From: Vandammella animalimorsus
GTDB taxonomy: Bacteria > Pseudomonadota > Gammaproteobacteria > Burkholderiales > Burkholderiaceae_C
NCBI RefSeq assembly: GCF_002285265.1
Contig: NZ_NSJB01000007.1
Span: forward strand, 1-64,000
Direction of reading: 5' to 3'
Length of the DNA stretch: 64,000 nt
A program made the translations under genes and the position numbers. This document shows, piece by piece, positions 48,199 to 57,729 of this stretch. The first letter of the stretch is position 1. The number at the start of each line of letters is the position of its first letter. The notes under the pieces were generated by a model. The model searched no databases, was not told the origin of the DNA, and saw only the letters and a list, made by a program, of their open reading frames with translations.

Positions 48199-48266
48199 CC
48201 ACAAGGCCTGCTGCCAATCGCAAGCCTGCCGCAGCCCCACATTGCCCGTGCGCACAGGAGAGCCTG

Positions 48267-48432
48267 AGAACCCGTTCAGAATCTCTGCACAGCGGGCAAG
48301 AGCGCGGATTTGGGCTGCCTGCGGCGCGCCCGCAAAGCCCGCCCTGGCCGCAACCGTAGCTGTGTTTTGCGCCCTGCAGCCCCTCCCAAGCCGCGTCTTG
48401 CCCACTCGCACCGAGGTTTTGAACAGGTTCTG
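48267..48432. repeat. Imperfect palindromic element, family A copy 2
   Basis: AGAACCCGTTCAGAATCTC on the left is mirrored by GAGGTTTTGAACAGGTTCT on the right. The right half read in reverse complement aligns with the left half of copy 1 (25591-25748), sharing GTTCAAA, GCGAG and GGCTTGGGA blocks. The right end stops three bases before the proC ATG, so it may carry the proC ribosome-binding region or even its promoter. Confidence 0.65.
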
Positions 48433-48435
48433 ACC

Positions 48436-49266
48436 ATGCAACCAGAGATCGTCTTCATCGGTGGCGGCAACATGGCCCGCGCCATCATCGGCGGCCTGCG
48501 CCAGCACGGCCGGGCCGCCTCCGCCCTGGCCGCCATCGAGCCCGATGCCGCTGCGCGCGCAGCTCTGAGCCAGGACTTCGGCATCCGCACCGCCGATACG
48601 CTGCAGGCGCTGGGCGCCAGCGCCGCTGCGCCACTGGCAGCCACCATCGTCTGGGCCGTCAAGCCCCAGGTGCTCAAGGACGCCATGCTCGCAGCGCGCC
48701 CGCTCTTGAGCAGCCAGCAATGCCTGCACCTGAGCATCGCCGCCGGCGTGACCACCGCCTCCATGCAGGCTTGGCTGGGCGATGTGCGCATGGTGCGCGC
48801 CATGCCCAACACCCCCGCCCTGCTGGGCCAGGGCATGACCGGCCTGTTCGCTGCTGCCAGCGCCAGCGAAGCCGACCGCAGCCAGGCACAAGCCATTGCC
48901 GAGGCTGTGGGCCAGACGATGTGGGTCGAACAAGAGCCGCTGCTGGACGCCGTGACCGCGCTGTCGGGCTCCGGCCCGGCCTATGTGTTCTATTTCCTGC
49001 AGGCCATGCGCGACGCCGGCACGCAACTGGGCCTCACGCCCGAGCAGGCCTATCAGCTGGCTGTGGCCACCTTCGCCGGCGCCTCGGCCCTGGCGGCGCA
49101 ATCGCCCGAATCGCCCGAAGTGCTGCGCCAGCGCGTGACCTCCAAGGGCGGCACCACCTTTGCCGCCACCCAAGCCATGGACGCCCAGCACATGCAGCAG
49201 CACTTCATCGACGCCATGCGCGCCAGCCACGACCGCGCTCGCGAAATGGCGCGTGAATTGGGCTGA
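48436..49266 (+). CDS. proC: Pyrroline-5-carboxylate reductase
   Basis: Last step of proline synthesis, NADPH-dependent. The 276-residue product has the Rossmann motif IVFIGGGNMARAIIGGL, VRAMPNTPALLGQGMTGL, LSGSGPAYVFYFLQAM and SKGGTTFAA. The ATG at 48436 begins the conserved sequence; upstream lies a palindromic repeat element, with GAACAGGTTCTGACC before the start and no strong Shine-Dalgarno. Confidence 0.95.
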   Translation: MQPEIVFIGGGNMARAIIGGLRQHGRAASALAAIEPDAAARAALSQDFGIRTADTLQALGASAAAPLAATIVWAVKPQVLKDAMLAARPLLSSQQCLHLSIAAGVTTASMQAWLGDVRMVRAMPNTPALLGQGMTGLFAAASASEADRSQAQAIAEAVGQTMWVEQEPLLDAVTALSGSGPAYVFYFLQAMRDAGTQLGLTPEQAYQLAVATFAGASALAAQSPESPEVLRQRVTSKGGTTFAATQAMDAQHMQQHFIDAMRASHDRAREMARELG

Positions 49267-49314
49267 TCCTGCCGCGGACACAAGGCTTTCAAGACTTGCC
49301 TCACGGCCCCGACC

Positions 49315-50202
49315 ATGCCCCACCAGACAACAGCCCGCAAGGGCATCATTCTCGCTGGCGGCTCCGGCACGCGCCTGCACCCGGCTACGCTGGCCATCAG
49401 CAAGCAGCTGCTGCCGGTCTACGACAAGCCGATGATTTATTACCCGCTCTCGACGCTGATGCTGGCCGGGATCCGGGACATCCTCATCATCAGCACGCCG
49501 CAGGACACGCCGCGCTTTACGCAGCTGCTGGGCGATGGCAGCGCCTGGGGGCTGAACCTGCAGTACGCCGTGCAGCCCAGCCCCGATGGGCTGGCCCAGG
49601 CCTTTCTCATCGGTGAGTCGTTCCTGGCCGGCGCGCCCAGCGCCCTGGTGCTGGGCGACAACATCTTCTACGGGCACGATTTCGAAACCCTGCTGACCCA
49701 GGCCGATGGCCGCAGCGCAGGCGCGACCGTATTTGCCTACCACGTGCACGACCCCGAGCGCTATGGCGTGGTGGCCTTTGATGCCCAGGGCAAGGCCGTC
49801 TCCATCGAGGAAAAGCCGCAGCAGCCCAAAAGCTCGTACGCCGTCACCGGGCTGTACTTCTACGACGCCCAGGTGGTGGAGATCGCCAAGGCCGTGCGCC
49901 CCAGCGCCCGCGGCGAGCTGGAGATCACCTCGGTCAACGAGGCCTACCTGCAGCAAGGCCAGTTGAACGTGCAAATCATGAAGCGCGGCTACGCCTGGCT
50001 GGACACCGGCACCCACGACAGCCTGATGGAGGCCGGCCAATTCATTGCCACGCTGGAGCGCCGCCAGGGCCTGAAGATCGCCTGCCCCGAGGAGATCGCC
50101 TGGCGCAAGGGCTTCATCGACAGCGCCCAGCTCGAACGACTGGCCCAGCCACTGGCCAAAAGCGGCTATGGCCAGTACCTGCTGCGCATGATTCGCGACT
50201 GA
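49315..50202 (+). CDS. rmlA: Glucose-1-phosphate thymidylyltransferase
   Basis: Makes dTDP-glucose, the first step to dTDP-L-rhamnose. The 295-residue product has the nucleotidyltransferase signature [32 protein letters not shown] and [20 protein letters not shown]. Length is typical. It is followed after 15 bases by rmlC; rmlB and rmlD are not adjacent. Confidence 0.95.
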   Translation: MPHQTTARKGIILAGGSGTRLHPATLAISKQLLPVYDKPMIYYPLSTLMLAGIRDILIISTPQDTPRFTQLLGDGSAWGLNLQYAVQPSPDGLAQAFLIGESFLAGAPSALVLGDNIFYGHDFETLLTQADGRSAGATVFAYHVHDPERYGVVAFDAQGKAVSIEEKPQQPKSSYAVTGLYFYDAQVVEIAKAVRPSARGELEITSVNEAYLQQGQLNVQIMKRGYAWLDTGTHDSLMEAGQFIATLERRQGLKIACPEEIAWRKGFIDSAQLERLAQPLAKSGYGQYLLRMIRD

Positions 50203-50217
50203 ACCCCATAGCACACC

Positions 50218-50772
50218 ATGCACACCTGCGCCACGGCCATCCCCGACGTGCTGATCCTGGAGCCCAAGGTCTTCGGCGACGCACGCGGCTTTTTTCTTGA
50301 AAGCTTCAACGCCCGCACCTTTGCCCAGGCCACGGGCCTGCGGCTGGACTTCGTGCAGGACAACCACAGCCGCAGCCGCAAAGGCGTCTTGCGCGGCCTG
50401 CACTACCAGCTGCAGCAGCCCCAGGGCAAGCTGGTGCGCGTGGTGCGCGGCGCCGTGTTCGACGTGGCTGTGGACATCCGCCGCGGCTCACCCACCTTTG
50501 GCCGCTGGGTCGGCGTGGAGCTGAGCGAGGACAACCAGCGCCAGCTATGGGTGCCACCGGGCCTGGCGCATGGCTTCGTCGTGCTCAGCGACAGTGCCGA
50601 CTTCCTCTACAAGACCACCGACTACTACGCGCCCGAGCACGAGCGCAGCATCGCCTGGAACGATCCGGACATCGGCATCGCCTGGCCACTGGCCGAGCAC
50701 GGCATCGAGCAGCCGCAGCTGTCGGAAAAGGACGCCCGCGCACTGCCGCTGGCCCAGGCCGAGCTGGCCTGA
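50218..50772 (+). CDS. rmlC: dTDP-4-dehydrorhamnose 3,5-epimerase
   Basis: Third step of dTDP-rhamnose synthesis. The 184-residue cupin has DARGFFLESFN, the catalytic His in RGLHYQ, GAVFDVAVDIRRGSPTFG, and WVPPGLAHGFVVLSD. Dimeric. Co-transcribed with rmlA. Its 3' flank carries a hairpin before the convergent tkt. Confidence 0.95.
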   Translation: MHTCATAIPDVLILEPKVFGDARGFFLESFNARTFAQATGLRLDFVQDNHSRSRKGVLRGLHYQLQQPQGKLVRVVRGAVFDVAVDIRRGSPTFGRWVGVELSEDNQRQLWVPPGLAHGFVVLSDSADFLYKTTDYYAPEHERSIAWNDPDIGIAWPLAEHGIEQPQLSEKDARALPLAQAELA

Positions 50773-50910
50773 ACGACACGGAATTCACAACGCAGACCCA
50801 AAAGCCTGCCCGAATTGATTGGGCGGGCCCGGAGGCTATTCGAGTCTGGACAGCAGCTCATGCATGAGCGCTGAGCCTTCACGCTGCGCTGCCATTGCAA
50901 GCCAAAGGCT

Positions 50911-50945
50911 ATGTACGCGGCCCTCAGCAAGGTCGCCGCGTACAT
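50911..50945. terminator. Hairpin between convergent rmlC and tkt
   Basis: ATGTACGCGGC (50911-50921) and GCCGCGTACAT (50935-50945) form an 11-bp stem with a 13-base loop. No T-tract follows on either strand, so termination is only inferred from its place 16 bases past the tkt stop. Confidence 0.4.
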
Positions 50946-50960
50946 GGGGGCAAGCCAGTA

Positions 50961-53000
50961 TCAGCGCTTGCGGCGCTGCAGCGCGGCCTGCACGGTGTCG
51001 GCCACGTTCTCGGCGGTGAAGCCAAAGTGCTGGAACAGATCGGCCGCCGGGGCCGATTCGCCATAGCAGTCAATGCCCACCACGGCGGCGCAGCCGTATT
51101 TCCACCAGAACTGCGTCACGCCGGCCTCGACGGCGATGCGCGGCAGCTTTTCCGGCAGCACCTTGGTCTGGTACTTGACGTCCTGACGGTCAAACACCGT
51201 GGTGCTGGGCATGGAGACCACGCGCACGGCGATCTTGCGCTGCGCCAGCAGCTGCTGCGCCTGCAGCGCCAGCGCCACTTCGGTGCCGGTGGCCAGCAGC
51301 ACGGCCTGCGCGGCTTTCTTCAGGCCCACGTCGGCCGGCTCGCTGAGCACGTAGGCGCCGCGCTTGATGTCGGCCACGTCCTTCTTGGGCGCATAGGGCA
51401 CGGCCTGGCGCGAGAGCAGCAGCGCCGTGGGGCGGTCGTGCTGCAGCAGCGCCTCGGCCCAGGCGATGGCGGTTTCGGCGGTATCGGCCGGGCGCCAGAC
51501 GTCCAGGTTCGGGATCAGCCGCAGGCTGGCGGCGTGCTCGATGGATTGGTGGGTCGGGCCGTCCTCGCCCAGGCCGATGGAGTCGTGCGTGAAGACGTGC
51601 ACGACGCGGCGCTTCATCAGCGCGGCCATGCGGATGGCGTTGCGGCTGTAGTCGCTGAAGGTCAGGAAGGTGCCGCCGTAGGGGATGAAGCCGCCGTGCA
51701 GGGCGATGCCGTTCATGATCGCTGCCATGCCGAACTCGCGCACGCCGTAGTTGATGTGGCGGCCGAGCTGGCCGGCTTCGTTGCGCTGCACTGCGCCTTG
51801 CGCATCCAGGCGCAGCGCAGGCGTGCTGGCCGTTTGCGTCAGGTTCGAGCCGGTCAGGTCGGCCGAGCCGCCCAGCAGCTCGGGCAGGCTGCGGGTGAGC
51901 GCTTCCAGCGCGATCTGGCTGGCCTTGCGCGTGGCCACTTTCTCTTGCTTGGTGTGCGCATCGACCACCATGTCCACCACGGTCTGGTGAAAGTCCTTGG
52001 GCAGGGCGCCGTCCATGCGGCGCGTGAACTGGGCGGCCAGCTCGGGGTGGGCGGCGGCATAGGCCTCAAAGCGCTGCTGCCAGTCCTGCTGGGCGCGCGC
52101 GCCGGCGGCCTTGGCGTCCCAGTCGGCATAGACCTCATCCGGGATCTCGAACGGCGCGTGCGGCCAGGGCAGGTTTTGGCGCACCAGGGCGATTTCCTCA
52201 TGGCCCAGCGGCTCGCCGTGGGCCTTGGCGCTGTCCTGGCGGTTCGGGCTGCCCTTGCCGATGTGGGTCTTGCAGATGATCAGGCTGGGCTTGTCCTGCA
52301 CGGCCTTGGCCTGGGCGATGGCGGCATCCAGGGCCTGCACGTCGTGCCCGTCGATGGGGCCGATGACGTCCCACTGGTAGGCGGCAAAGCGCTGCGCCGT
52401 GTCATCGACGAACCAGGGCGCGACCTGGCCGTCGATGGAGATGCCGTTGTCGTCGTACAGCGCGATGAGCTTGCCCAGCTTCCAGGCCCCGGCCAGCGCG
52501 CAGGCCTCGTGGCTGACGCCCTCCATCAGGCAGCCATCGCCCAGGAAGACGTAGGTGTGGTGGTCGACGATGGCATGGCCGGGGCGGTTGAACTCGGCAG
52601 CCAGCAGCTTCTCGGCCAGCGCAAAGCCCACGGCATTGGTCACGCCCTGGCCCAGCGGGCCGGTGGTGGTTTCCACGCCAGGGGTCACATCCACCTCCGG
52701 GTGGCCGGCGGTCTTGCTGTGCAGCTGGCGAAAGTTCTTCAGCTCCTGCATGGGCAGGTCGTAGCCGCTCAGGTGCAGCAGCGCATACAGCAGCATCGAG
52801 GCATGGCCGTTGGAGAGCACGAAGCGGTCGCGGTCGGCCCAGCGCGGGTCGGCCGGGTTGTGGCGCAGGTGGCGGCTCCACAGTGCCACGGCCATCTCCG
52901 CCATGCCCATGGGCGCGCCGGGATGGCCAGAGTTGGCTTGTTGAACGGCATCCATCGCCAATGCACGGATTGCATTGGCCATCGCAGTGGTGTTGGCCAT
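50961..53000 (-). CDS. tkt: Transketolase
   Basis: Thiamine diphosphate enzyme of the pentose phosphate pathway. The 679-residue product has the [17 protein letters not shown] and [12 protein letters not shown] motifs at the front, the TPP-binding [18 protein letters not shown] with the NN-type motif DDNGIS, a pyrimidine-domain region ([19 protein letters not shown]), and the C-terminal domain. Full length. It faces rmlC and is divergent from the aminotransferase. Confidence 0.95.
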   Translation of the reverse strand: MANTTAMANAIRALAMDAVQQANSGHPGAPMGMAEMAVALWSRHLRHNPADPRWADRDRFVLSNGHASMLLYALLHLSGYDLPMQELKNFRQLHSKTAGHPEVDVTPGVETTTGPLGQGVTNAVGFALAEKLLAAEFNRPGHAIVDHHTYVFLGDGCLMEGVSHEACALAGAWKLGKLIALYDDNGISIDGQVAPWFVDDTAQRFAAYQWDVIGPIDGHDVQALDAAIAQAKAVQDKPSLIICKTHIGKGSPNRQDSAKAHGEPLGHEEIALVRQNLPWPHAPFEIPDEVYADWDAKAAGARAQQDWQQRFEAYAAAHPELAAQFTRRMDGALPKDFHQTVVDMVVDAHTKQEKVATRKASQIALEALTRSLPELLGGSADLTGSNLTQTASTPALRLDAQGAVQRNEAGQLGRHINYGVREFGMAAIMNGIALHGGFIPYGGTFLTFSDYSRNAIRMAALMKRRVVHVFTHDSIGLGEDGPTHQSIEHAASLRLIPNLDVWRPADTAETAIAWAEALLQHDRPTALLLSRQAVPYAPKKDVADIKRGAYVLSEPADVGLKKAAQAVLLATGTEVALALQAQQLLAQRKIAVRVVSMPSTTVFDRQDVKYQTKVLPEKLPRIAVEAGVTQFWWKYGCAAVVGIDCYGESAPAADLFQHFGFTAENVADTVQAALQRRKR

Positions 53001-53370
53001 GGGGGAGAGGCTCCAGAGAAGAGAGAAACGAAACGGCGATCAGAAAAAAAGAAAGCTCTGCGGCGACCGAAGGGGTGGCAGAGGCTCCAAAACAAAAAAG
53101 CCGCGCGCCACAGGCGTCGGCAGGCGGCGCGGTATTTTAGGGCCTGCGCTCCAACTCCTCGCGCCGCGCTCATTGCCAAGCTCGGGCGCTCTGCCACGCC
53201 AGCGGCGCCGGGCCACGCTGAGCCGCGCTGGTTCTAAGGTATGCTTGCCGCGCCTTGGCGCGCGCGCCATCTTTCATGCGCATATCGGCCACGGCCCAAC
53301 AACCCAAGCGGCCCAAGTGGCCACACGCTGCGCGCCCTCACTCATCCGATCCACTGCCTGCAAGACATCC
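53001..53370. other. Divergent promoter region between tkt and the aminotransferase
   Basis: About 370 bases. It has A-rich stretches (53041-53051 and 53093-53100) in the tkt leader and a possible -10 hexamer TATGCT at about 53238 on the plus strand. A GC-rich imperfect hairpin lies near 53100-53133. No open frame here looks coding. Confidence 0.4.
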
Positions 53371-54525
53371 ATGCCCGGCCTGCTGCCCCACGTCGATCCC
53401 GACGGTTTGCTCGAATTTTCCGTGGTCTATACCGATCGCGCCCTCAACCACATGTCGCAGCGCTTCGTCGGCGTGATGCAGGACATTCTGCGCACGCTGC
53501 ACAGCGTCTACAACGCGCACAGCGCGGCGCTGGTGCCCGGCAGCGGCACTTTTGGCATGGAGGCCGTGGCGCGCCAGTTCGCCCATGGCAAGAAGGTGCT
53601 GGTGGTGCGCAATGGCTGGTTCAGCTACCGCTGGTCGCAGATCTTCGAGGCCGGCCACTTCGGCGGCTCGGCCATCATCTGCCAGGCCCGGCGGCTGGGC
53701 GATGGCGCGCAATCGCCCTGGGCACCCATGCCCGCGCAAGAGGTGGCCGAGCAAATCCGCCAGCAGCGCCCGCAGTTGGTTTTTGCCCCGCATTGCGAGA
53801 CCGCCAGCGGCATCCTGCTGCCCGATGACTACATCCGCACGCTGGCCGATGCCGCGCACGAGGTGGGCGCGCTGCTGGTGCTGGACTGCATTGCCTCGGG
53901 CGCGATCTGGGTGGACATGCAGCGCAGCGGCGTGGATCTGCTGATCTCCGCGCCGCAAAAGGGCTGGAGCAGCTCGCCCTGCTGCGCCATGGTCATGTTC
54001 TCCGAGCGCGCGCGCCAGGCCATCGAGGCCACCAGCAGCAGCAGCTTTGCCTGCGACCTGAAGAAATGGCTGCACATTGCCGAAGGCTATCTGCGCGGCC
54101 AGCACGCCTACCACACGACCATGCCCACCGATGCCCTGCTGCGGCTGCGCGAGACCATGCTGGAGACCCAGGCGCTGGGCTGGGATTTCCTGCGCGCGCA
54201 GCAGATCGAGCTGGGCGCGCAGGTGCGCGCACTGTTGCAGTCGCATGGCTTTGCCAGCGTGGCCGCGCCTGGCTTTCAGTCGCCTGGCGTGGTGGTCAGC
54301 TACACCAGCGACCCGGACATCCAGAACACGCGCAAGTTCCTGCAGGTGGGCATCCAGGCCGCTGCCGGCGTGCCGCTGATGTGCGGCGAGGGTGAGGAGT
54401 TCCGCAGCTTCCGCCTGGGCCTGTTCGGGCTGGAGAAGCTGCAGCACATCGAGCGCAGCGTCGCGCAACTGCGCGATGCGCTGCAGCAGATTGCGCCCCG
54501 GCAGGCCGCGGAGGCCACGGCTTAA
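53371..54525 (+). CDS. Class V PLP-dependent aminotransferase
   Basis: A 384-residue fold-type-I aminotransferase related to alanine-glyoxylate or serine-glyoxylate/purine catabolism (PucG-like) enzymes. PLP motifs: GSGTFGMEAVARQF (phosphate), HCETASGIL, LDCIASGAIW (Asp binding the PLP ring nitrogen) and SAPQKGWSSSP, where the Lys forms the Schiff base. The exact amino donor and acceptor cannot be read from sequence. No purine genes are near, so the pathway is open. It converges on fpr. Confidence 0.85.
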   Translation: MPGLLPHVDPDGLLEFSVVYTDRALNHMSQRFVGVMQDILRTLHSVYNAHSAALVPGSGTFGMEAVARQFAHGKKVLVVRNGWFSYRWSQIFEAGHFGGSAIICQARRLGDGAQSPWAPMPAQEVAEQIRQQRPQLVFAPHCETASGILLPDDYIRTLADAAHEVGALLVLDCIASGAIWVDMQRSGVDLLISAPQKGWSSSPCCAMVMFSERARQAIEATSSSSFACDLKKWLHIAEGYLRGQHAYHTTMPTDALLRLRETMLETQALGWDFLRAQQIELGAQVRALLQSHGFASVAAPGFQSPGVVVSYTSDPDIQNTRKFLQVGIQAAAGVPLMCGEGEEFRSFRLGLFGLEKLQHIERSVAQLRDALQQIAPRQAAEATA

Positions 54526-54531
54526 GCATCA

Positions 54532-54552
54532 GCGGGCCAGTTCAAGGCCCGC
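54532..54552. terminator. Hairpin between convergent aminotransferase and fpr
   Basis: GCGGGCC and GGCCCGC form a perfect 7-bp stem around a 7-base loop, starting six bases after the aminotransferase stop. No T-run follows. Confidence 0.45.
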
Positions 54553-54588
54553 ATCTTGGGCGCACGGGCAGCACGCCCAGCGCCGCGC

Positions 54589-55362
54589 TCACTTCTCGGC
54601 AAAGGCGCGCTCGACGACGAACTCGCCCGGCGTGGAGGTGTTGCCCTCGATGAAGCCGCGCTGCTCGAACAAGGTCTTGAGGTCAAACAGCATGGCCGGG
54701 CTGCCGCAGATCATGATGCGGTCCTCGGCGCGGTTGATTTGCGGCAGGCCCAGGTCGGCAAAGAGCTTGCCGTTCTCGATCAGCGTGGTGATGCGGCCCT
54801 GGTGGTGAAAGTCCTCGCGCGTCACCGTCGGGTAGTACAGCAGCTTGCCCTTGACGTATTCGCCCAGGATTTCGTGCTCGGGCAGCGTGCGGGTGATGAG
54901 TTCCTGGTAGGCCAGCTCGTTGACAAAGCGCGTGCCGTGCACGAGCACGACCTGCTCGAAGCGCTCGTAGGTTTGCGGGTCGCGGATGGTGGAGAGAAAC
55001 GGCGCCAGCCCGGTGCCCGTGGCCAGCAGATACAGGCGCTTGCCCGGCAGCAGATAGTCCAGCAGCAAGGTGCCGGTGGGCTTTTTGCCCACCAAAATGG
55101 TGTCGCCGGGCTGGATGTGCTGCAGGCGCGAGGTCAAGGGCCCGTTGGGCACCTTGATGCTGAAGAACTCCAGATGCTCTTCGTAGTTGGCGCTGGCGAT
55201 GCTGTAGGCGCGCAGCAGCGGCTTGCCATCCACGCGCAGGCCGATCATGGTGAAGTGGCCATTGGAAAAGCGCAGCGAGGCATCGCGCGTGGTGGTGAAG
55301 CTAAACAGGGTGTCGTTCCAGTGGTGGATGGAGAGAACGCGTTCTTCGTTAAAGGCACTCAT
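54589..55362 (-). CDS. fpr: Ferredoxin/flavodoxin-NADP+ reductase
   Basis: FAD enzyme that passes electrons between NADPH and ferredoxin or flavodoxin. The 257-residue product has the FAD-binding RAYSIASANYEEHLEFFSIKV, the Gly-rich GTGLAPFLSTIRDP motif for NADP and the end residues FVVERAFAEK. The length is right for the bacterial subclass. The ATG at 55362 is chosen since the longer frame lacks family similarity. Confidence 0.94.
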   Translation of the reverse strand: MSAFNEERVLSIHHWNDTLFSFTTTRDASLRFSNGHFTMIGLRVDGKPLLRAYSIASANYEEHLEFFSIKVPNGPLTSRLQHIQPGDTILVGKKPTGTLLLDYLLPGKRLYLLATGTGLAPFLSTIRDPQTYERFEQVVLVHGTRFVNELAYQELITRTLPEHEILGEYVKGKLLYYPTVTREDFHHQGRITTLIENGKLFADLGLPQINRAEDRIMICGSPAMLFDLKTLFEQRGFIEGNTSTPGEFVVERAFAEK

Positions 55363-55623
55363 CTTGCGGTATCGGTGTCGGTGCGCGGGCCTGCTGCCCG
55401 CAAGAAAACCGCCAGGCCGGGCGCACGGCGCATAGCGCATAGCTGGTGGCGCTGCCTGGCTGGCACGGGGCCCTTTCAGGGGTCTATCTATTGGGAGATT
55501 GCTGCCGGATGACAGGGCGGCCACAAGGAAAAGCCGCCGCCAACCGCAGGCATTCATCGCGTGGGCAGGCTGGCGCGCCCATGCCGGGCGCGAGCGTATG
55601 CAAAAGCGCCAGAGGATAGCGCA

Positions 55624-56583
55624 TCACCAGCCAGGCTGGCGGCGCTGCAGCGCATCCAGGAACATGGCGGCCACGTCAAAGCCGGTCTGCGCGGTGACTT
55701 CCTGAAAGCCCGTCGGGCTGGTGACGTTGATCTCGGTCACGCACTCGCCAATCACATCCACGCCCACCAGCAGCAGCCCGCGCGCGGCCAGCACCGGCCC
55801 AAGGCGCGCGGCAATCTCGGCATCGCGCGCGCTCAGCGGCTGGGCCACGGCCTTGCCGCCCACGGCCATGTTGCCGCGGATTTCACTGCCCTGCGGAATG
55901 CGCGCCAGCGCATGGGGCACGGGCTGGCCGTCGATGAGCAGCAGGCGCTTGTCGCCCTGGCGGATCTCGGGCAGGTAGCGCTGCACCATGACGGAGGTGC
56001 TGCCATGGGCGTTGAGGGTTTCGATGATGCTGCCCAGGTTCAGCCCATCGGGGCCGACACGGAAGATGCCCATGCCGCCCATGCCGTCGAGCGGCTTGAG
56101 GATGATGTCGCCATGCTCGGCGTGGAAGGCGCGGATGCGCTCGGGCTCGCGCGTGACCAGGGTCGGGCCGATCAGCTCGGGGAACTCCAGGATGTCGAGC
56201 TTCTCCGGGTGCTCGCGCAGCGCCGCCGGGCGGTTGAAAACCTTGGCGCCTTCGCGCTCGGCCTGGCTCAGCAGGTGCGTGCAGTAGAAGAACTCGCTGT
56301 CAAACGGCGGATCCTTGCGCATCAGCACGGCGTCGAAATCGGCCAGGGCCTGCTCGGCCTGGCGCAGCAGATGCCACCAGGGGCCATCGGCCGGGGGCTG
56401 GGCCAGCAGCTCGATGTGCTGCACCTGGGCGCACACGCGCGCGCCGCGCTGCCAGTACAGCGCGCGCGGTTCGCACACGGCAATGCCGTGGCCGCGCCGC
56501 TGCGCCTCGCGCATCATGGCGTAGGTGGTGTCCTTGTGGATTTTGAAGCTGGCCAGTGCATCGGCCACGAACAGCAGGTTCAT
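55624..56583 (-). CDS. gshB: Glutathione synthetase
   Basis: ATP-grasp ligase joining gamma-glutamylcysteine and glycine. The 319-residue product starts MNLLFVADALASFKIHKDTTYAMM and has MRKDPPFDSEFFYCTHLL, GDIILKPLDGMGGMGIFRV and the C-terminal INVTSPTGFQEV segment. It follows two roadblock-type genes with 8 and 29 bases between them, so the three form an operon. Confidence 0.96.
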   Translation of the reverse strand: MNLLFVADALASFKIHKDTTYAMMREAQRRGHGIAVCEPRALYWQRGARVCAQVQHIELLAQPPADGPWWHLLRQAEQALADFDAVLMRKDPPFDSEFFYCTHLLSQAEREGAKVFNRPAALREHPEKLDILEFPELIGPTLVTREPERIRAFHAEHGDIILKPLDGMGGMGIFRVGPDGLNLGSIIETLNAHGSTSVMVQRYLPEIRQGDKRLLLIDGQPVPHALARIPQGSEIRGNMAVGGKAVAQPLSARDAEIAARLGPVLAARGLLLVGVDVIGECVTEINVTSPTGFQEVTAQTGFDVAAMFLDALQRRQPGW

Positions 56584-56591
56584 AGGAAGGC

Positions 56592-56951
56592 TCAAAACAT
56601 CAGCGCCTGATCGGCATCGAACACCTTGCGGCGCGCCAGCGCCAGGTTGGAGCGCTGGCGGTCGAGCACCAGGTAGAGAAACACGCCGTCCTTGCGCGAG
56701 GCCGGACGCACGATGTGGTATTGCTTGCCCAGCGTGATGAGGATGTCCTCGATCACATCGTGCAGGCCCAGCGCGCGCATGGTGTTGGTCTTGGCGCGCA
56801 TCACCTCGGTATTGCCTGCGGCCGCCACCTCCATGTCGATGCCCGCGCCGGCCGAGGCCAGCATCATGCCGCTGCTGCTGTCGACCACGGCGCAGCACAG
56901 CGCGCCTTCAAGCGTCATCAGCTCGTCCAGGGTTTGTTTGATCGTTGCCAT
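56592..56951 (-). CDS. Roadblock/LC7-type protein
   Basis: A 119-residue cytoplasmic protein with the roadblock fold: an N-terminal helix (TIKQTLDELMTLEGALCCAVVD), a SSSGMMLASAG beta-hairpin, a long helix (NTEVMRAKTNTMRALGL) and a second hairpin (EDILITLGKQYHIVRPAS). Such proteins (MglB and relatives) act on small Ras-like GTPases, but no GTPase gene is close. It lies between a second roadblock-like gene and gshB on the same strand, 8 bases before gshB. Confidence 0.75.
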   Translation of the reverse strand: MATIKQTLDELMTLEGALCCAVVDSSSGMMLASAGAGIDMEVAAAGNTEVMRAKTNTMRALGLHDVIEDILITLGKQYHIVRPASRKDGVFLYLVLDRQRSNLALARRKVFDADQALMF

Positions 56952-56980
56952 AAAAAGAAAGAAAAGCGCCTCTTGGTTCG

Positions 56981-57394
56981 TCACAGCTGGCGCGCCAGCC
57001 GGCCAATCTGCGCCGCCTGGGCCAGCACGGCCTGCCAGTTCAGCGCCACGCCGTCCTGGCTGAGCAGCACCAGCACCATGTCTGCGGTGCAGGGCACGAT
57101 GGTCATGCGCATTTGCTGGTGCATCAACACGCAATAGCGCAGCGGCCCGAGGGTTTCGAAAAAGCTGCCGTGGCGCTGGTAGATGCGCCAGTAATTGCTC
57201 GCCGCCTCGGCCAGCGCGCCGTTTTCCATCAGCGCGCCCGTGCTGTGCAGCACCATGCCGGTGGTGACTTCCACCAGAGCGCAGGCCTGCAGGGCCTCGA
57301 AAGCCTGGGGCAAATCATCGATGGCGGCCTTGAGCGCCACAAAGCGCGATTTCCAAACGGGCTTGAATGGTGCAACAACTGGGGTGGAAGTCAT
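56981..57394 (-). CDS. Second roadblock-like protein (divergent)
   Basis: A 137-residue protein similar in length and layout to the next gene: helix (DLPQAFEALQACALVEVTTGMVLHSTG), then ENGALAEAASNYWRIYQRH and a C-terminal hairpin (GPLRYCVLMHQQMRMTIVPC). Sequence identity to the classic roadblock domain is low, so the call rests partly on adjacency. AGGA lies directly before the ATG, an unusually short spacing. A partner protein may be the next gene. Confidence 0.55.
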   Translation of the reverse strand: MTSTPVVAPFKPVWKSRFVALKAAIDDLPQAFEALQACALVEVTTGMVLHSTGALMENGALAEAASNYWRIYQRHGSFFETLGPLRYCVLMHQQMRMTIVPCTADMVLVLLSQDGVALNWQAVLAQAAQIGRLARQL

Positions 57395-57729
57395 TCCTGA
57401 ACATCAAATTCTGTTGGTCGTGGCGCGCCGCATGGCCGCAAAAGGGATGCCCTGCGCGAATCGCAGTGCCATGTCGGCAGCGACAGTCGGCAGCGACAGA
57501 TCTCGGCGCCGTGTGCATCCGGGGGGCACGGCGCAATGCCCAGGCCCAGCCATGGCATTCATCCTGACGCACAATCCGTGCCAGCGCGCCGGGCCTATGC
57601 CTGATGCGGGCCAATTCACGCGGGCCAAGAGGATACGCGAATTTCACAGCCCTGCCCGTCGGCTCTTGCCCACACCGGCAATGCCCGCCAAGACGCCGAA
57701 CCACCCCCATACATTCACGCCCCATCCCC
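57395..57729. other. Intergenic region, no gene seen
   Basis: Divergent promoter region of the roadblock genes and the gene at 57730. Contains a tandem pair GTCGGCAGCGACA at 57473-57498 and otherwise nothing I can assign. Confidence 0.4.
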
